A stretch of 17,887 bases of DNA from an uncultured Clostridium sp. (GTDB taxonomy: Bacteria; Bacillota; Clostridia; Lachnospirales; Lachnospiraceae): the NCBI GenBank assembly GCA_958349075.1, contig CATWBR010000027.1, forward strand, positions 1-17,887, written 5' to 3'. The translations under genes were made by a program, and so were the position numbers. Shown here one piece after another: positions 1 through 8,593 of this stretch. Under the pieces are notes generated by a model that worked only from the letters and a program-made list of their open reading frames with translations, did not search any database and was not told where the DNA came from. Each line of letters begins with the position of its first letter. The first letter of the stretch is position 1.

Positions 1-1
1 A

Positions 2-277
2 AATAAAGCCGTAAAGATTATGGAGGATGCCGCTGCCCGGAAAAAGGATATTGCGGATCAGATTCATAAAGAAACGGATGAATTCAATCAGGCCCTGGAG
101 GCCGAAACAGAGGCCCGCATTGCCGAAGTCCGGACTTCCATGGAAGCCGAGATGCAGAAGAAACTGACCTGCCAGAGAAGCCGGGCGGAACATATGATTC
201 AGAAACTGGAAAACCACTATAAGTGCCAGAGCCAGACCTATGTGGAGCAGCTATTTAAAGAAATGACGGGAGTGTGA
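2..277 (+). CDS. V-type ATPase peripheral-stalk subunit G/H (NtpF-like), 5' partial
   Basis: The reading frame is already open at base 2, before the first in-window ATG at 20, so the true start is probably upstream. The visible 91 residues are almost entirely charged, Glu/Lys/Ala-rich helix with no Gly or Pro until the last residues (MTGV), as expected of the coiled-coil G/H-type stalk subunit that pairs with subunit E. In the V-ATPase this pair forms the peripheral stator linking the A3B3 head to subunit I. The assignment rests on coiled-coil character and on position directly upstream of subunit C; this family has little diagnostic sequence. The stop lies 5 bases before the subunit C ATG, consistent with translational coupling. 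Confidence 0.7.
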   Translation, partial: NKAVKIMEDAAARKKDIADQIHKETDEFNQALEAETEARIAEVRTSMEAEMQKKLTCQRSRAEHMIQKLENHYKCQSQTYVEQLFKEMTGV

Positions 278-282
278 TTCTT

Positions 283-1353
283 ATGAGAGGACTTCTGGCC
301 TACAGCGGGCTGACTACCAAGGTCCGTGCCATGACGGGACAGCTCCTCACCAGGGACCAGTACCGGGCCATGGCCGCTCTGGAAAGCGTACCGGAAGCGG
401 TGGAATTTTTGCGTGCCTTTCCGGCGTATGCCGGCGTGTTCCCCGATATGGACAGTGAGGATCTGCACCGCAGCACTATCGAGCGGCTTCTGGCCGGTTC
501 CCTGTACAGGGATTACGCCCGGCTGTACCGTTTTTCCAACATAAATCAGAGACGTTTTTTCAAGCTGTATTTTATGCATTTTGAGGTAGATATTATGAAG
601 AGCTGTCTGAGGAATGCGGCGGCTCATCAGCCGGTTCCGGTCGGCCTGTCCAGATATGAGGAATTTTTCCGTTCCCATTCCAAACTGGATCTGGCCGCTA
701 TCGGCACAGCCGCCACAACGGATGAATTTATCGACAGCCTGGAGGGTACGGTTTATTACCCGCTGCTGGCGCGGATCCGCGAATCGGGCAACGGCGGCCA
801 CTTTGATTATGAGATGGCGCTGGATCTCTACTATTTCAACATGACCTGGAAGGCAATCAAAAAAAACATCCCAAAAAGGGAGCAGGAGACTATCCTGCAG
901 GGATTCGGAACAAAACTGGACCTTCTGAACCTTCAGTGGATCTACAGGACCAAGCGGTACTACGCAATCCCGGGCGCGGAAGTAAAAAAACTTCTTATCC
1001 CCATCCGTTACCGCCTGCGCAGCAGCCAGCTTGAACAACTGATTGCCGCCGAAAGCATGGAGGAGTATTTCTCCGCACTCTCGGAAACCTGGTACGGTTC
1101 ACAGACCGAACAGCCCGCGCTGGATGAAAAGCCAAACCTGGAAATCCTGTACGACTTGATTCTGGCCCACATCCACAGGACTGCGGCCGCCAGAAATCCG
1201 TACTCCATCGCCTCGCTTTACTCCTATCTGTACTTCAAGGAGGATGAGCTGAGGAAAATAGTCACGGTTATAGAAGGAATCCGCTATCGCCTCGATGCCG
1301 GAGAAATTCTGGATATTATAGAAAAACATGAAACAGGGGGGAATGCGACGTGA
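283..1353 (+). CDS. ntpC: V-type ATPase subunit C (AC39/d family)
   Basis: Soluble, mostly helical subunit of the AC39 (yeast d, Thermus C) family. It sits as a funnel between the central D/F rotor and the proteolipid ring. The N-terminus (RGLLAYSGLTTKVRAMTGQLL) is typical of the family, followed by three-fold helical repeats rich in Tyr, Phe and Arg; the length of 356 aa is normal. I chose ATG 283 over GTG 274: the GGGAG at 268-272 lies 10 bases from ATG 283 but only one base from the GTG, which is too close to work. The stop overlaps the subunit I GTG by four bases (GTGA), indicating coupled translation. Identification rests on family resemblance and operon position. Confidence 0.88.
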   Translation: MRGLLAYSGLTTKVRAMTGQLLTRDQYRAMAALESVPEAVEFLRAFPAYAGVFPDMDSEDLHRSTIERLLAGSLYRDYARLYRFSNINQRRFFKLYFMHFEVDIMKSCLRNAAAHQPVPVGLSRYEEFFRSHSKLDLAAIGTAATTDEFIDSLEGTVYYPLLARIRESGNGGHFDYEMALDLYYFNMTWKAIKKNIPKREQETILQGFGTKLDLLNLQWIYRTKRYYAIPGAEVKKLLIPIRYRLRSSQLEQLIAAESMEEYFSALSETWYGSQTEQPALDEKPNLEILYDLILAHIHRTAAARNPYSIASLYSYLYFKEDELRKIVTVIEGIRYRLDAGEILDIIEKHETGGNAT

Positions 1354-3311
1354 TAGAAAAAATGAAATTTCTAAGCATAACCGGTCCCAAAGAAGATATT
1401 GACCGGGTTGTCAATCAGTATCTCAGCAAATATGAGATTCAGATTGAGAATGCTCTGTCCGAGCTGAAAACCGTAAAAGATCTCCGCCCTTATATTGAAA
1501 TCAATCCCTACAAAGAGCTCTTCACAAGAGCCTCCCGCCTGGTCACCTCGCTGAAATCGGGCGGTCCGGCCAAAACCGCGGAAACTCCGGCAAAAGGAAC
1601 TTTGTTGCCGGACAGCAGGGACATTTCCATAGAAAAGGCATCCGAGACTGTCATCAGGGTAGATAAAGCCCTGGCAGCTTTTATGGAAAACAGGACAAAA
1701 CTGGAAGGAGAACTGGATACGCTGCGGACTTCCCACAATAAAATCCTTCCGTTCAGAGAATTGGATTACGATATCAGATCCATTCTGCATTTCCAGCACA
1801 TCAGGTTCCGGTTTGGCCGGATCCCGCGGGAATATTATGCAAAATTCGAGAAGATCGTCTATGAATCGTTAGATACCATTCTCTACAAATGCCATGAGGA
1901 CGAAAATTATGTTTCCATCGTTTACTTCGTTCCGGCCGTTATATCCAAACGAATCGATGCCATTTATACGTCGCTTCACTTTGAACGGTTTATTGTGCCG
2001 GATGAATATAACGGAACACCGGGTGAGGCCATCGATGCCCTGGAAGAACAGATTCAAAAAGCCGAAGACGAACTTGCGCAGACCAATGGGCAGATCAATC
2101 GGATCCTGGAAGATAACAGGCAGGACATCCTGGATGCCTACACAAAGCTTAGCTCCTACAACACGAATTTCAATGTAAGGAAACTGGCTGCCTGCACCAA
2201 CCACGATGTCAACACATTCTACATCCTCTGCGGATGGATGACGGAACGTGACGCGGAACAGTTCCGGAAGGAACTGGAACTGGACGACAAGACATTCTGC
2301 CTTGTGGAGGATGACCACAACAACCTGCTCACTCCTCCGCCAACAAAGCTGAAGAACCCAAAACTGTTCCGTCCGTTTGAGATGTTTATCAAGATGTACG
2401 GCCTGCCGGCGTACGGGGAACTCGATCCCACGATCCTGATCGCCGTCACCTACTCCTTCCTCTTTGGTTTCATGTTTGGCGACGTGGGGCAGGGATTGCT
2501 TCTCCTGTGCGGCGGATATGCGCTCTACCGCGTAAAAAAGATGGATTTGGCCGCCGTTGTTTCCTGCTGCGGATTCTTCTCCACCATATTCGGTTTCCTG
2601 TTCGGCAGTGTCTTTGGATTTGAGGAAATTCTCCATCCGCTCTGGCTGCGGCCCGCCGCCCAGATGATGAACCTGCCGTTTATCGGAAAGCTCAACACCG
2701 TATTTATCGTTTCGGTGGCCCTGGGAATGGGAATTATCGTGCTGACCATGATACTGAACATCATTAATTCGGTCCGTTTTAAGGATCCCGAAAAATCCTG
2801 GTTCGATACCAACGGTCTGGCAGGCCTTGTCTTCTACGGAAGCGTTCTGGCCGTTGTCGTTCTCTTCATGATGGGGAAAACACTTCCCGCCGCCGGTGTG
2901 CTGGCTGTCATGTTCGGAATACCGTTAATCATCATTTTCCTGAAGGAACCGCTCGCGGCGCTCGTCAAAAAACAGGCCGGACACATTTCCGAATCCCGCG
3001 CCATGTTCTTTGTCCAGGGATTCTTTGAGATGTTTGAGATGCTGCTCAGCTACTTCTCCAACACCCTGTCATTTGTCCGTGTCGGCGCTTTCGCAGTCAG
3101 CCACGCGGCCATGATGGAGGTTGTCATGATGCTGGCCGGAGCCGAATCCGGAGCGCCAAACTGGGCTGTTGTTATTATCGGCAACCTGTTCGTCTGCGCA
3201 ATGGAAGGACTGATTGTCGGAATCCAGGTACTGAGACTGGAATACTACGAAATCTTCAGCCGTTTCTACAAGGGCAGCGGACGTGAATTCCGCCCTTACG
3301 GAAAAGCCTGA
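1350..3311 (+). CDS. ntpI: V-type ATPase membrane subunit I (a-subunit homologue)
   Basis: Stator membrane subunit that forms the ion half-channels against the K ring. Residues 1 to about 350 form the cytoplasmic arm, with coiled-coil stretches at about 100-130 and 225-265. From about 360 to 630 there are several hydrophobic segments, beginning with the conserved TYSFLFGFMFGDVGQG stretch. The essential arginine is visible in LSFVRVGAFAVSH (R577), and Q626 and R629 in the next helix match the conserved Gln/Arg of the family. The C-terminus (EYYEIFSRFYKGSGREFRPY) is characteristic. Length of 653 aa is normal. The start is GTG at 1350, with a strong AGGGGGGAA RBS at 1335-1342, overlapping the subunit C stop. 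No residue appears to be missing, so the gene should be functional. Confidence 0.95.
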   Translation: MIEKMKFLSITGPKEDIDRVVNQYLSKYEIQIENALSELKTVKDLRPYIEINPYKELFTRASRLVTSLKSGGPAKTAETPAKGTLLPDSRDISIEKASETVIRVDKALAAFMENRTKLEGELDTLRTSHNKILPFRELDYDIRSILHFQHIRFRFGRIPREYYAKFEKIVYESLDTILYKCHEDENYVSIVYFVPAVISKRIDAIYTSLHFERFIVPDEYNGTPGEAIDALEEQIQKAEDELAQTNGQINRILEDNRQDILDAYTKLSSYNTNFNVRKLAACTNHDVNTFYILCGWMTERDAEQFRKELELDDKTFCLVEDDHNNLLTPPPTKLKNPKLFRPFEMFIKMYGLPAYGELDPTILIAVTYSFLFGFMFGDVGQGLLLLCGGYALYRVKKMDLAAVVSCCGFFSTIFGFLFGSVFGFEEILHPLWLRPAAQMMNLPFIGKLNTVFIVSVALGMGIIVLTMILNIINSVRFKDPEKSWFDTNGLAGLVFYGSVLAVVVLFMMGKTLPAAGVLAVMFGIPLIIIFLKEPLAALVKKQAGHISESRAMFFVQGFFEMFEMLLSYFSNTLSFVRVGAFAVSHAAMMEVVMMLAGAESGAPNWAVVIIGNLFVCAMEGLIVGIQVLRLEYYEIFSRFYKGSGREFRPYGKA

Positions 3312-3402
3312 GACGGGAAATCAAGCCTGAACACTGTAAACGGTGCGGGATTGCTCAAAAATACCTTCACCGGTAATATAAAAATAATGGAGGATCACTA
3401 TT

Positions 3403-3837
3403 ATGTCATTAACAGTCAAAATCTTATTAGCTGCCGCACTCATTTTAAGTATTGCCGTACCCTTTGGTGCATTTGCCGCAGGTGAAAAAACAAGGGGCCG
3501 GTACAAAAGAGCCCTCGGTGTCAACGTATTACTGTTTTTCGGAACGCTTATAACCGCATCCGTCCTGATGTTCTCCGGCAACGCATATGCCGCTGAGGAG
3601 GCTGCCGGGACCGCAGCCGGCGCCGCCGCAGGCATGGGCTACATCGCCGCAGCGCTCTCCACCGGACTTTCCGGCATTGGAGGCGGTATTGCCGTTTCCG
3701 CCGCTGCCTCCTCCGCTTTGGGCGCTATCAGTGAGGATTCCTCCATCTTTGGTAAATCCCTCATCTTCGCCGGCCTTGCCGAAGGTGTCTGCCTCTACGG
3801 ACTGATCATCTCCTTCATGATCCTGGGTAAATTATAA
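3403..3837 (+). CDS. ntpK: V-type ATPase proteolipid subunit K (c-ring)
   Basis: Rotor-ring subunit of 144 aa. Four hydrophobic segments are visible: about 4-26, 39-58, 76-105 and 119-141. The last two form the classical c-type hairpin, with a Gly/Ala-rich helix, a polar loop (AISEDSSIFGK) and the ion-carrying glutamate E127 in FAGLAEGVCLYG. The first hairpin lacks a carboxylate, as in other four-helix K subunits that carry one site per four helices. No Gln is seen at the usual Na+-ligand position of the third helix, so H+ versus Na+ cannot be decided here. A GGAGG RBS lies at 3389-3393. The 91-base gap before this gene is the widest in the operon. The stop shares a base with the subunit F ATG. 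Confidence 0.93.
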   Translation: MSLTVKILLAAALILSIAVPFGAFAAGEKTRGRYKRALGVNVLLFFGTLITASVLMFSGNAYAAEEAAGTAAGAAAGMGYIAAALSTGLSGIGGGIAVSAAASSALGAISEDSSIFGKSLIFAGLAEGVCLYGLIISFMILGKL

Positions 3838-4145
3838 TGAAAATGTACCTGATAAGCGACAACATCGACACGCTCACCGGAATGCGCCTGGCCGGCGTGG
3901 AGGGTGTGGTTGTCCATGGACAGCAGGAAGTCAAAGAGGCGCTTGATAAAGTCCTCGCCGATAAGGAGATCGGCATCGTACTTTTAACCGAAAAGTTTGG
4001 GCGCGATTATCCCGATCTCATCAACCGTGTCAGGCTGGAACACAACTTCCCTCTCTTTGTGGAGATTCCTGACCGTCACGGAACCGGCCGCAAGCCGGAC
4101 TTTATCACTGCCTATGTCAATGAAGCCATCGGCCTCAAACTCTAG
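3837..4145 (+). CDS. V-type ATPase subunit F (NtpG-type)
   Basis: Small Rossmann-like subunit of 102 aa that binds subunit D and, with it, forms the central shaft turning inside the A3B3 head. The sequence shows the expected start (MYLISDNIDTLTGMRLAGVEG), the alternating hydrophobic strand IGIVLLTEKFG at about 45-55, and a PLFVEIPDRHG strand-loop near residue 72. The ATG overlaps the last base of the subunit K stop codon, so translation is probably coupled to K. A second in-frame Met two codons later could also initiate. In Enterococcus hirae naming this protein would be NtpG; naming is inconsistent between species, so no symbol is given. Confidence 0.88.
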   Translation: MKMYLISDNIDTLTGMRLAGVEGVVVHGQQEVKEALDKVLADKEIGIVLLTEKFGRDYPDLINRVRLEHNFPLFVEIPDRHGTGRKPDFITAYVNEAIGLKL

Positions 4146-4174
4146 TGCAGTATTTGGAAAGCAGGTGAACATAC

Positions 4175-4756
4175 TTGACCATAGAAGAAAAACTGGAACA
4201 TTTTGAATCCCTCTGTTATGGGGATGCCACAGAGCGCAGCGACAAGATGCTGGCCGATTATACCGCCTCCCTGAGATCCATTATGGAGGAACATAAAAGG
4301 GATGCCCGCCGTCAGGCCGATATGCAGGTAGCCGCTGAGGCTGAAAAAATCGAACACGATATCAACAAACAGTTGTCCATTGAACAGATTAACATCAAAC
4401 GCGAATACAGCCAGAAGCAGGAAGAACTGAAAACCATGCTGATCAGCGAGCTGCGCAACCGCCTGGCCCTTTTCATCGATTCCGCCGACTATCAGCATTT
4501 CCTTGAGTCGGAAGTAAAAAAAGCGATGGAATTCGCCCAAAAAGCGCCGATGACCGTCTATCTGGATCCATCGGACGCCGATAAGCTAAACCGCATCGCG
4601 CTTCATACCGGGGCGGATATAAGACTCAGCGATACCACATTTCTGGGCGGTATCCGCGCCGTCATTCCGTCCAAAAACATTCTGATAGACAATTCATTTA
4701 AAACGAAGCTGGAAGAAATCTCCGAGAAATTCCAGTTCCGGTTAGGAGGCAGATAA
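4175..4756 (+). CDS. ntpE: V-type ATPase subunit E (peripheral stalk)
   Basis: Stator subunit of 193 aa. Residues 1 to about 105 form a long charged helix (TIEEKLEHFESLCYGD, then repeated Glu/Lys/Gln heptads) that would pair with the G/H subunit encoded at the start of the window. Residues of about 110-193 form the globular domain that contacts subunit B, including the conserved FLGGIRAVIPSKNILIDNSF segment. The start is a TTG at 4175 supported by an AGGTGA RBS at 4163-4168, six bases away; the next in-frame Met lies well inside the coiled coil, so TTG is the only sensible start. The next gene's ATG follows the stop by one base. Confidence 0.9.
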   Translation: MTIEEKLEHFESLCYGDATERSDKMLADYTASLRSIMEEHKRDARRQADMQVAAEAEKIEHDINKQLSIEQINIKREYSQKQEELKTMLISELRNRLALFIDSADYQHFLESEVKKAMEFAQKAPMTVYLDPSDADKLNRIALHTGADIRLSDTTFLGGIRAVIPSKNILIDNSFKTKLEEISEKFQFRLGGR

Positions 4757-4757
4757 G

Positions 4758-6524
4758 ATGGAACGCACAGGCATTATATATGGTATCAACGGCCCCATCG
4801 TCTACCTGAAGGGCGATCCGGGCTTTAAAATGAATGAACTGGTCTATGTCGGGACCGAGAAGCTCGTCGGCGAGGTCATCGGCCTCACCAGCGAAAGAAC
4901 CACCATCGAGGTATATGAGGAAACATCCGGAATCAAGCCCGGTGAAAGCGTAAGCGGGAGCGGTTCTCCCGTGTCCGTCATCCTGGCCCCCGGCATCCTC
5001 ACCAATATTTTTGACGGAATTGAGCGCCCCCTTACGGAGATTAAGAAAACCGGCGGAGCCTATATTGACCGCGGTGTCAGCGTGGAATCGCTGGACGGCG
5101 GCAGACTGTGGGATACGCACCTCACCGTAAAAAAAGGCGACACGCTGTATCAGGGCGCCATTATCGCCGAAGTTCCGGAGACAAGGGCCATTGTGCACAA
5201 GGTCATGCTCCCTCCGGGCATAGAGGGAACCGTGACCGACGTTGTTCCCGACGGCAAATACACGATACACGACACGCTTATAACGCTTCAGAGCCCTGAC
5301 GGCACGGATCTGAAACTCCCGATGGCTCAGAAATGGCCCATCCGTATTCCGCGTCCCGTGGGCAAACGGTATCCGGCCTCCCGTCCGCTCATCACCGGCC
5401 AGCGTATCCTGGATACCCTGTTTCCCCTTGCAAAGGGAGGAACGGCCTGCATCCCGGGTGGGTTCGGAACCGGAAAAACCATGACCCAGCATCAGATTGC
5501 CAAATGGTCCGACGCAGATATTATCATCTATATCGGCTGCGGAGAACGAGGCAATGAGATGACCCAGGTTTTGGAAGAATTCCAGGAACTGACGGATCCG
5601 CGTTCCGGCAATCCTCTGATGGATCGGACCACCCTGATTGCCAACACCTCCAACATGCCGGTGGCGGCCCGTGAGGCCAGTCTCTACTCGGGGCTTACGC
5701 TGGCGGAATACTACCGCGACATGGGCTATCATGTTGCGATTATGGCCGACTCCACGTCCCGCTGGGCCGAAGCGCTCAGAGAGCTGTCCGGCCGGCTGGA
5801 AGAAATGCCTGCCGAGGAGGGTTTCCCGGCCTATCTGGCATCCCGTCTTTCCGCCTTCTATGAGAGGGCCGGAATGATGCAGAACTTAAACGGTACGGAG
5901 GGTTCCGTCTCCATCATCGGCGCAGTCTCCCCGCAGGGCGGAGATTTCTCCGAACCCGTCACCCAGAATACAAAACGTTTTGTCCGCTGTTTCTGGGGAC
6001 TCGATAAAAATCTGGCGTACGCCAGACACTTCCCGGCTATCCAGTGGCTGACCAGCTATTCGGAGTATCTGACCGATCTGGCTCCCTGGTATACGGAAAA
6101 CGTGGATAAACGTTTTATCGACTACAGAAACCAGCTCGTCTATATCCTGACCCAGGAGAACAGCCTGATGGAAATCGTCAAGCTGATCGGAAGCGACGTC
6201 CTGCCGGATGATCAAAAACTGGTGCTGGAAATCGCCAAGGTCATCCGCCTCGGCTTCCTGCAGCAGAATGCATTCCACACGGAGGACACCTGCGTGCCGA
6301 TGAAAAAACAGTTTAAGATGATGGAAATCATCCTGTATCTCTTCAAGCGCTGCCGCGCCCTGATAGGAATGGGAATGCCGATGTCCATCTTAAAACAGGA
6401 TAATATCTTCGAAAAAATCATATCAATCAAGTATGACGTTCCTAACAACCGCCTCGATTTATTTGACGGATACCGCGAGGCAATCGACAAGTTCTACGAT
6501 GACGTCGTAGAGCGGAACGCTTAA
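4758..6524 (+). CDS. ntpA: V-type ATPase catalytic subunit A
   Basis: Catalytic ATP-hydrolysing or ATP-synthesising subunit of the A3B3 head, 588 aa, the usual length. The order is an N-terminal beta-barrel (about 1-70), the A-type 'non-homologous' insert (about 110-190), then the nucleotide-binding domain. The Walker A motif is GGFGTGKT (234-241, K240), the catalytic glutamate is in GCGERGNE (E263), and Walker B/switch is [15 protein letters not shown] (D331). The insert and the GERGNE motif separate it from F-type beta subunits. The Walker A reads GGFG where many homologues have GPFG, which I believe is common in Clostridia. A GGAGG RBS at 4744-4748 precedes ATG 4758. Confidence 0.97.
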   Translation: MERTGIIYGINGPIVYLKGDPGFKMNELVYVGTEKLVGEVIGLTSERTTIEVYEETSGIKPGESVSGSGSPVSVILAPGILTNIFDGIERPLTEIKKTGGAYIDRGVSVESLDGGRLWDTHLTVKKGDTLYQGAIIAEVPETRAIVHKVMLPPGIEGTVTDVVPDGKYTIHDTLITLQSPDGTDLKLPMAQKWPIRIPRPVGKRYPASRPLITGQRILDTLFPLAKGGTACIPGGFGTGKTMTQHQIAKWSDADIIIYIGCGERGNEMTQVLEEFQELTDPRSGNPLMDRTTLIANTSNMPVAAREASLYSGLTLAEYYRDMGYHVAIMADSTSRWAEALRELSGRLEEMPAEEGFPAYLASRLSAFYERAGMMQNLNGTEGSVSIIGAVSPQGGDFSEPVTQNTKRFVRCFWGLDKNLAYARHFPAIQWLTSYSEYLTDLAPWYTENVDKRFIDYRNQLVYILTQENSLMEIVKLIGSDVLPDDQKLVLEIAKVIRLGFLQQNAFHTEDTCVPMKKQFKMMEIILYLFKRCRALIGMGMPMSILKQDNIFEKIISIKYDVPNNRLDLFDGYREAIDKFYDDVVERNA

Positions 6525-6537
6525 GGAGGGCATTTTC

Positions 6538-7926
6538 ATGGCAATTGAATATCTAGGACTCAGTTCCATTAACGGACCTCTGGTAATACTGGATGGCGTA
6601 GAAAATGCCGCTTACGACGAGATCGTGGAGATGAGCGTCGGCGGGCAGGAACGCAAACTCGGAAAAATAATTGAACTCTATGGCGAGAAAGCCATCATAC
6701 AGGTATTCGAAGGCACGGAGAATATGGCGCTTCGCAATACCCACACCAGACTGACCGGCCGCCCGATGGAGATTATCGTCTCAGAGGAGATGCTTGGCCG
6801 CACCTTCAACGGAATCGGCCAGCCCATCGACGGACTCGGACCCGTACCCGGCAATGTCAGGCTGGATGTCAACGGAAAACCGCTTAACCCGGTTTCCAGG
6901 GAATATCCGCGAAACTACATCCGGACCGGAATCTCCGCCATCGACGGCCTGACCACCCTGATCCGCGGACAGAAGCTGCCGATTTTCTCCGGCAACGGAC
7001 TCCCCCACGACCAGCTTGCCGCACAGATCGTACAGCAGGCTTCACTCGGCGATGACTCAAAAGAGAAATTTGCCATCGTGTTTGCCGCCATGGGCGTAAA
7101 ATACGAGGTCGGCGACTATTTCCGCCGGACCTTTGAGGAGAGCGGTGTTTCCGATCACGTTGTCACCTTTATCAACCTTGCCAACGATCCCGTTATGGAA
7201 CGTCTGATCACACCAAAGATCGCTCTGACCACGGCGGAGTATCTGGCGTTTGAAAAGCATATGCATATCCTGGTTATCCTGACGGATATGACGTCGTTTG
7301 CAGAAGCCATGCGTGAGGTATCCTCCTCCAAAGGAGAAATCCCGTCGCGTAAAGGTTATCCCGGATACCTGTACAGCGAACTTGCCTCCATCTATGAGCG
7401 TGCAGGCATTGTGGCAGGGATCGCCGGCTCCGTGACGCAAATCCCGATTCTGACCATGCCGAACGATGATATCACCCATCCGATCCCCGATCTGACCGGC
7501 TATATTACCGAGGGGCAGATTGTTTTAGACCGCGGACTTCAGGGACAGTCCATTTACCCTCCCGTCAGCGTCCTCCCGTCTCTCTCCCGATTGATGAAGG
7601 ACGGCATCGGCGAAGGTTTCACCAGAGCCGACCACCAGGACGTGGCCAACCAGTTATTCTCCTGTTACGCCAAAGTCGGCGATGCAAGGGCACTGGCTTC
7701 GGTTATCGGTGAGGACGAATTGTCACCAATCGATAAATTGTATTTGAAATTCGGCAAAGAGTTTGAGACCCGGTTTATCGGCCAGGATCCCCACGAAAAC
7801 CGGACCATTCTAAAGACTCTGGACATCGGCTGGGAACTTCTGGGCATGCTCCCGCGTACGGAGCTTGACCGTATCGATACCAAAGTACTGGATCAGTACT
7901 ATAAACCGGCCGGTACAGGGCAGTAA
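6538..7926 (+). CDS. ntpB: V-type ATPase non-catalytic subunit B
   Basis: Regulatory nucleotide-binding partner of subunit A in the alternating hexamer, 462 aa. The P-loop position is replaced by [15 protein letters not shown] (about 150-164), which lacks the GKT of a true Walker A and is diagnostic of B subunits. The [14 protein letters not shown] segment (247-260) corresponds to Walker B. The arginine finger that reaches the A-subunit nucleotide is R351 in [15 protein letters not shown]. An AAGGAGGG RBS at 6523-6530 lies eight bases before the ATG, and only 13 bases separate it from subunit A. Everything expected for a working B subunit is present. Confidence 0.97.
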   Translation: MAIEYLGLSSINGPLVILDGVENAAYDEIVEMSVGGQERKLGKIIELYGEKAIIQVFEGTENMALRNTHTRLTGRPMEIIVSEEMLGRTFNGIGQPIDGLGPVPGNVRLDVNGKPLNPVSREYPRNYIRTGISAIDGLTTLIRGQKLPIFSGNGLPHDQLAAQIVQQASLGDDSKEKFAIVFAAMGVKYEVGDYFRRTFEESGVSDHVVTFINLANDPVMERLITPKIALTTAEYLAFEKHMHILVILTDMTSFAEAMREVSSSKGEIPSRKGYPGYLYSELASIYERAGIVAGIAGSVTQIPILTMPNDDITHPIPDLTGYITEGQIVLDRGLQGQSIYPPVSVLPSLSRLMKDGIGEGFTRADHQDVANQLFSCYAKVGDARALASVIGEDELSPIDKLYLKFGKEFETRFIGQDPHENRTILKTLDIGWELLGMLPRTELDRIDTKVLDQYYKPAGTGQ

Positions 7927-7959
7927 TAAACGCACTGCAGCTCACAGGAGGAAATAATT

Positions 7960-8577
7960 ATGAATCCAAATACATTCCCCACAAAGGGAAACCTCATACT
8001 GGCCAAAAATTCCCTGGCACTGGCAAGCCAGGGCTATGAGCTGATGGATAAGAAGCGTAACATCCTGATCCGGGAGCTGATGGCTCTGATCGACCAGGCC
8101 AAAGACATCCAGTCGGAAATCGACGTCACCTTCCAGACCGCCTATAAATGTCTGCAAAAAGCCAATATCCAACTGGGTATCAGCTACGTCCAGGAGGCCG
8201 GAGAGTCCATCCCGATTGAAGACTCTATAGAGATAAAGGCCCGCAGTATTATGGGAACGGAGATCCCCCTTGTGCGTTTTCACAAGACGGAGGGCGAACC
8301 GCCCTCCTATGCATTCTACAGCACAAAAGAATCCCTGGATCAGGCGCGTGCCGCATTTGAACGGGTAAAAGAGCTGACCATCAGGCTTTCCATGGTGGAG
8401 AATTCCGCCTACCGCCTGGCGGCCAGCATTAAAAAGACCCAGAAACGCGCCAACGCCTTGAAAAATATTACCATTCCGTCTTACGGCAGCCTTGTCCGTA
8501 ATATTACGAACTCTCTGGAAGAAAAAGACCGTGAAGAATTTACCCGTCTGAAAGTGATTAAGAGACGGCGCAACTAA
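7960..8577 (+). CDS. ntpD: V-type ATPase subunit D (central rotor shaft)
   Basis: Central stalk subunit of 205 aa, expected to form two long antiparallel helices reaching into the A3B3 head. The N-terminus (PNTFPTKGNLILAKNSLALASQGYELMDKKRNIL) and C-terminus (RANALKNITIPSYGSL, ending in a basic KVIKRRRN tail) are characteristic of V/A-type D subunits, with a shorter central segment between. It binds subunit F, encoded earlier in the operon. An AGGAGG RBS sits ten bases before ATG 7960. No terminator follows; the RBS of the next gene begins inside the stop codon region. Confidence 0.94.
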   Translation: MNPNTFPTKGNLILAKNSLALASQGYELMDKKRNILIRELMALIDQAKDIQSEIDVTFQTAYKCLQKANIQLGISYVQEAGESIPIEDSIEIKARSIMGTEIPLVRFHKTEGEPPSYAFYSTKESLDQARAAFERVKELTIRLSMVENSAYRLAASIKKTQKRANALKNITIPSYGSLVRNITNSLEEKDREEFTRLKVIKRRRN

Positions 8578-8593
8578 AGAGGAGAAACTCCAT

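Noticed and set aside
274..282. GTG at 274 as the start of subunit C
   Set aside because: The only RBS-like sequence (268-272) is one base from this GTG but ten bases from ATG 283, and family proteins begin at about the later Met.
238..1038. 266-codon minus-strand open frame opposite subunit C
   Set aside because: It is antisense to a well-supported V-ATPase gene, has no domain signature and overlaps two genes of a tight operon.
3351..3379. Possible internal promoter before subunit K (TTGCTC, 17 bases, TAATAT)
   Set aside because: Only half of the -35 positions match, and the predicted start would leave almost no leader before the RBS. The operon context makes it unnecessary, so it is not listed as a feature.
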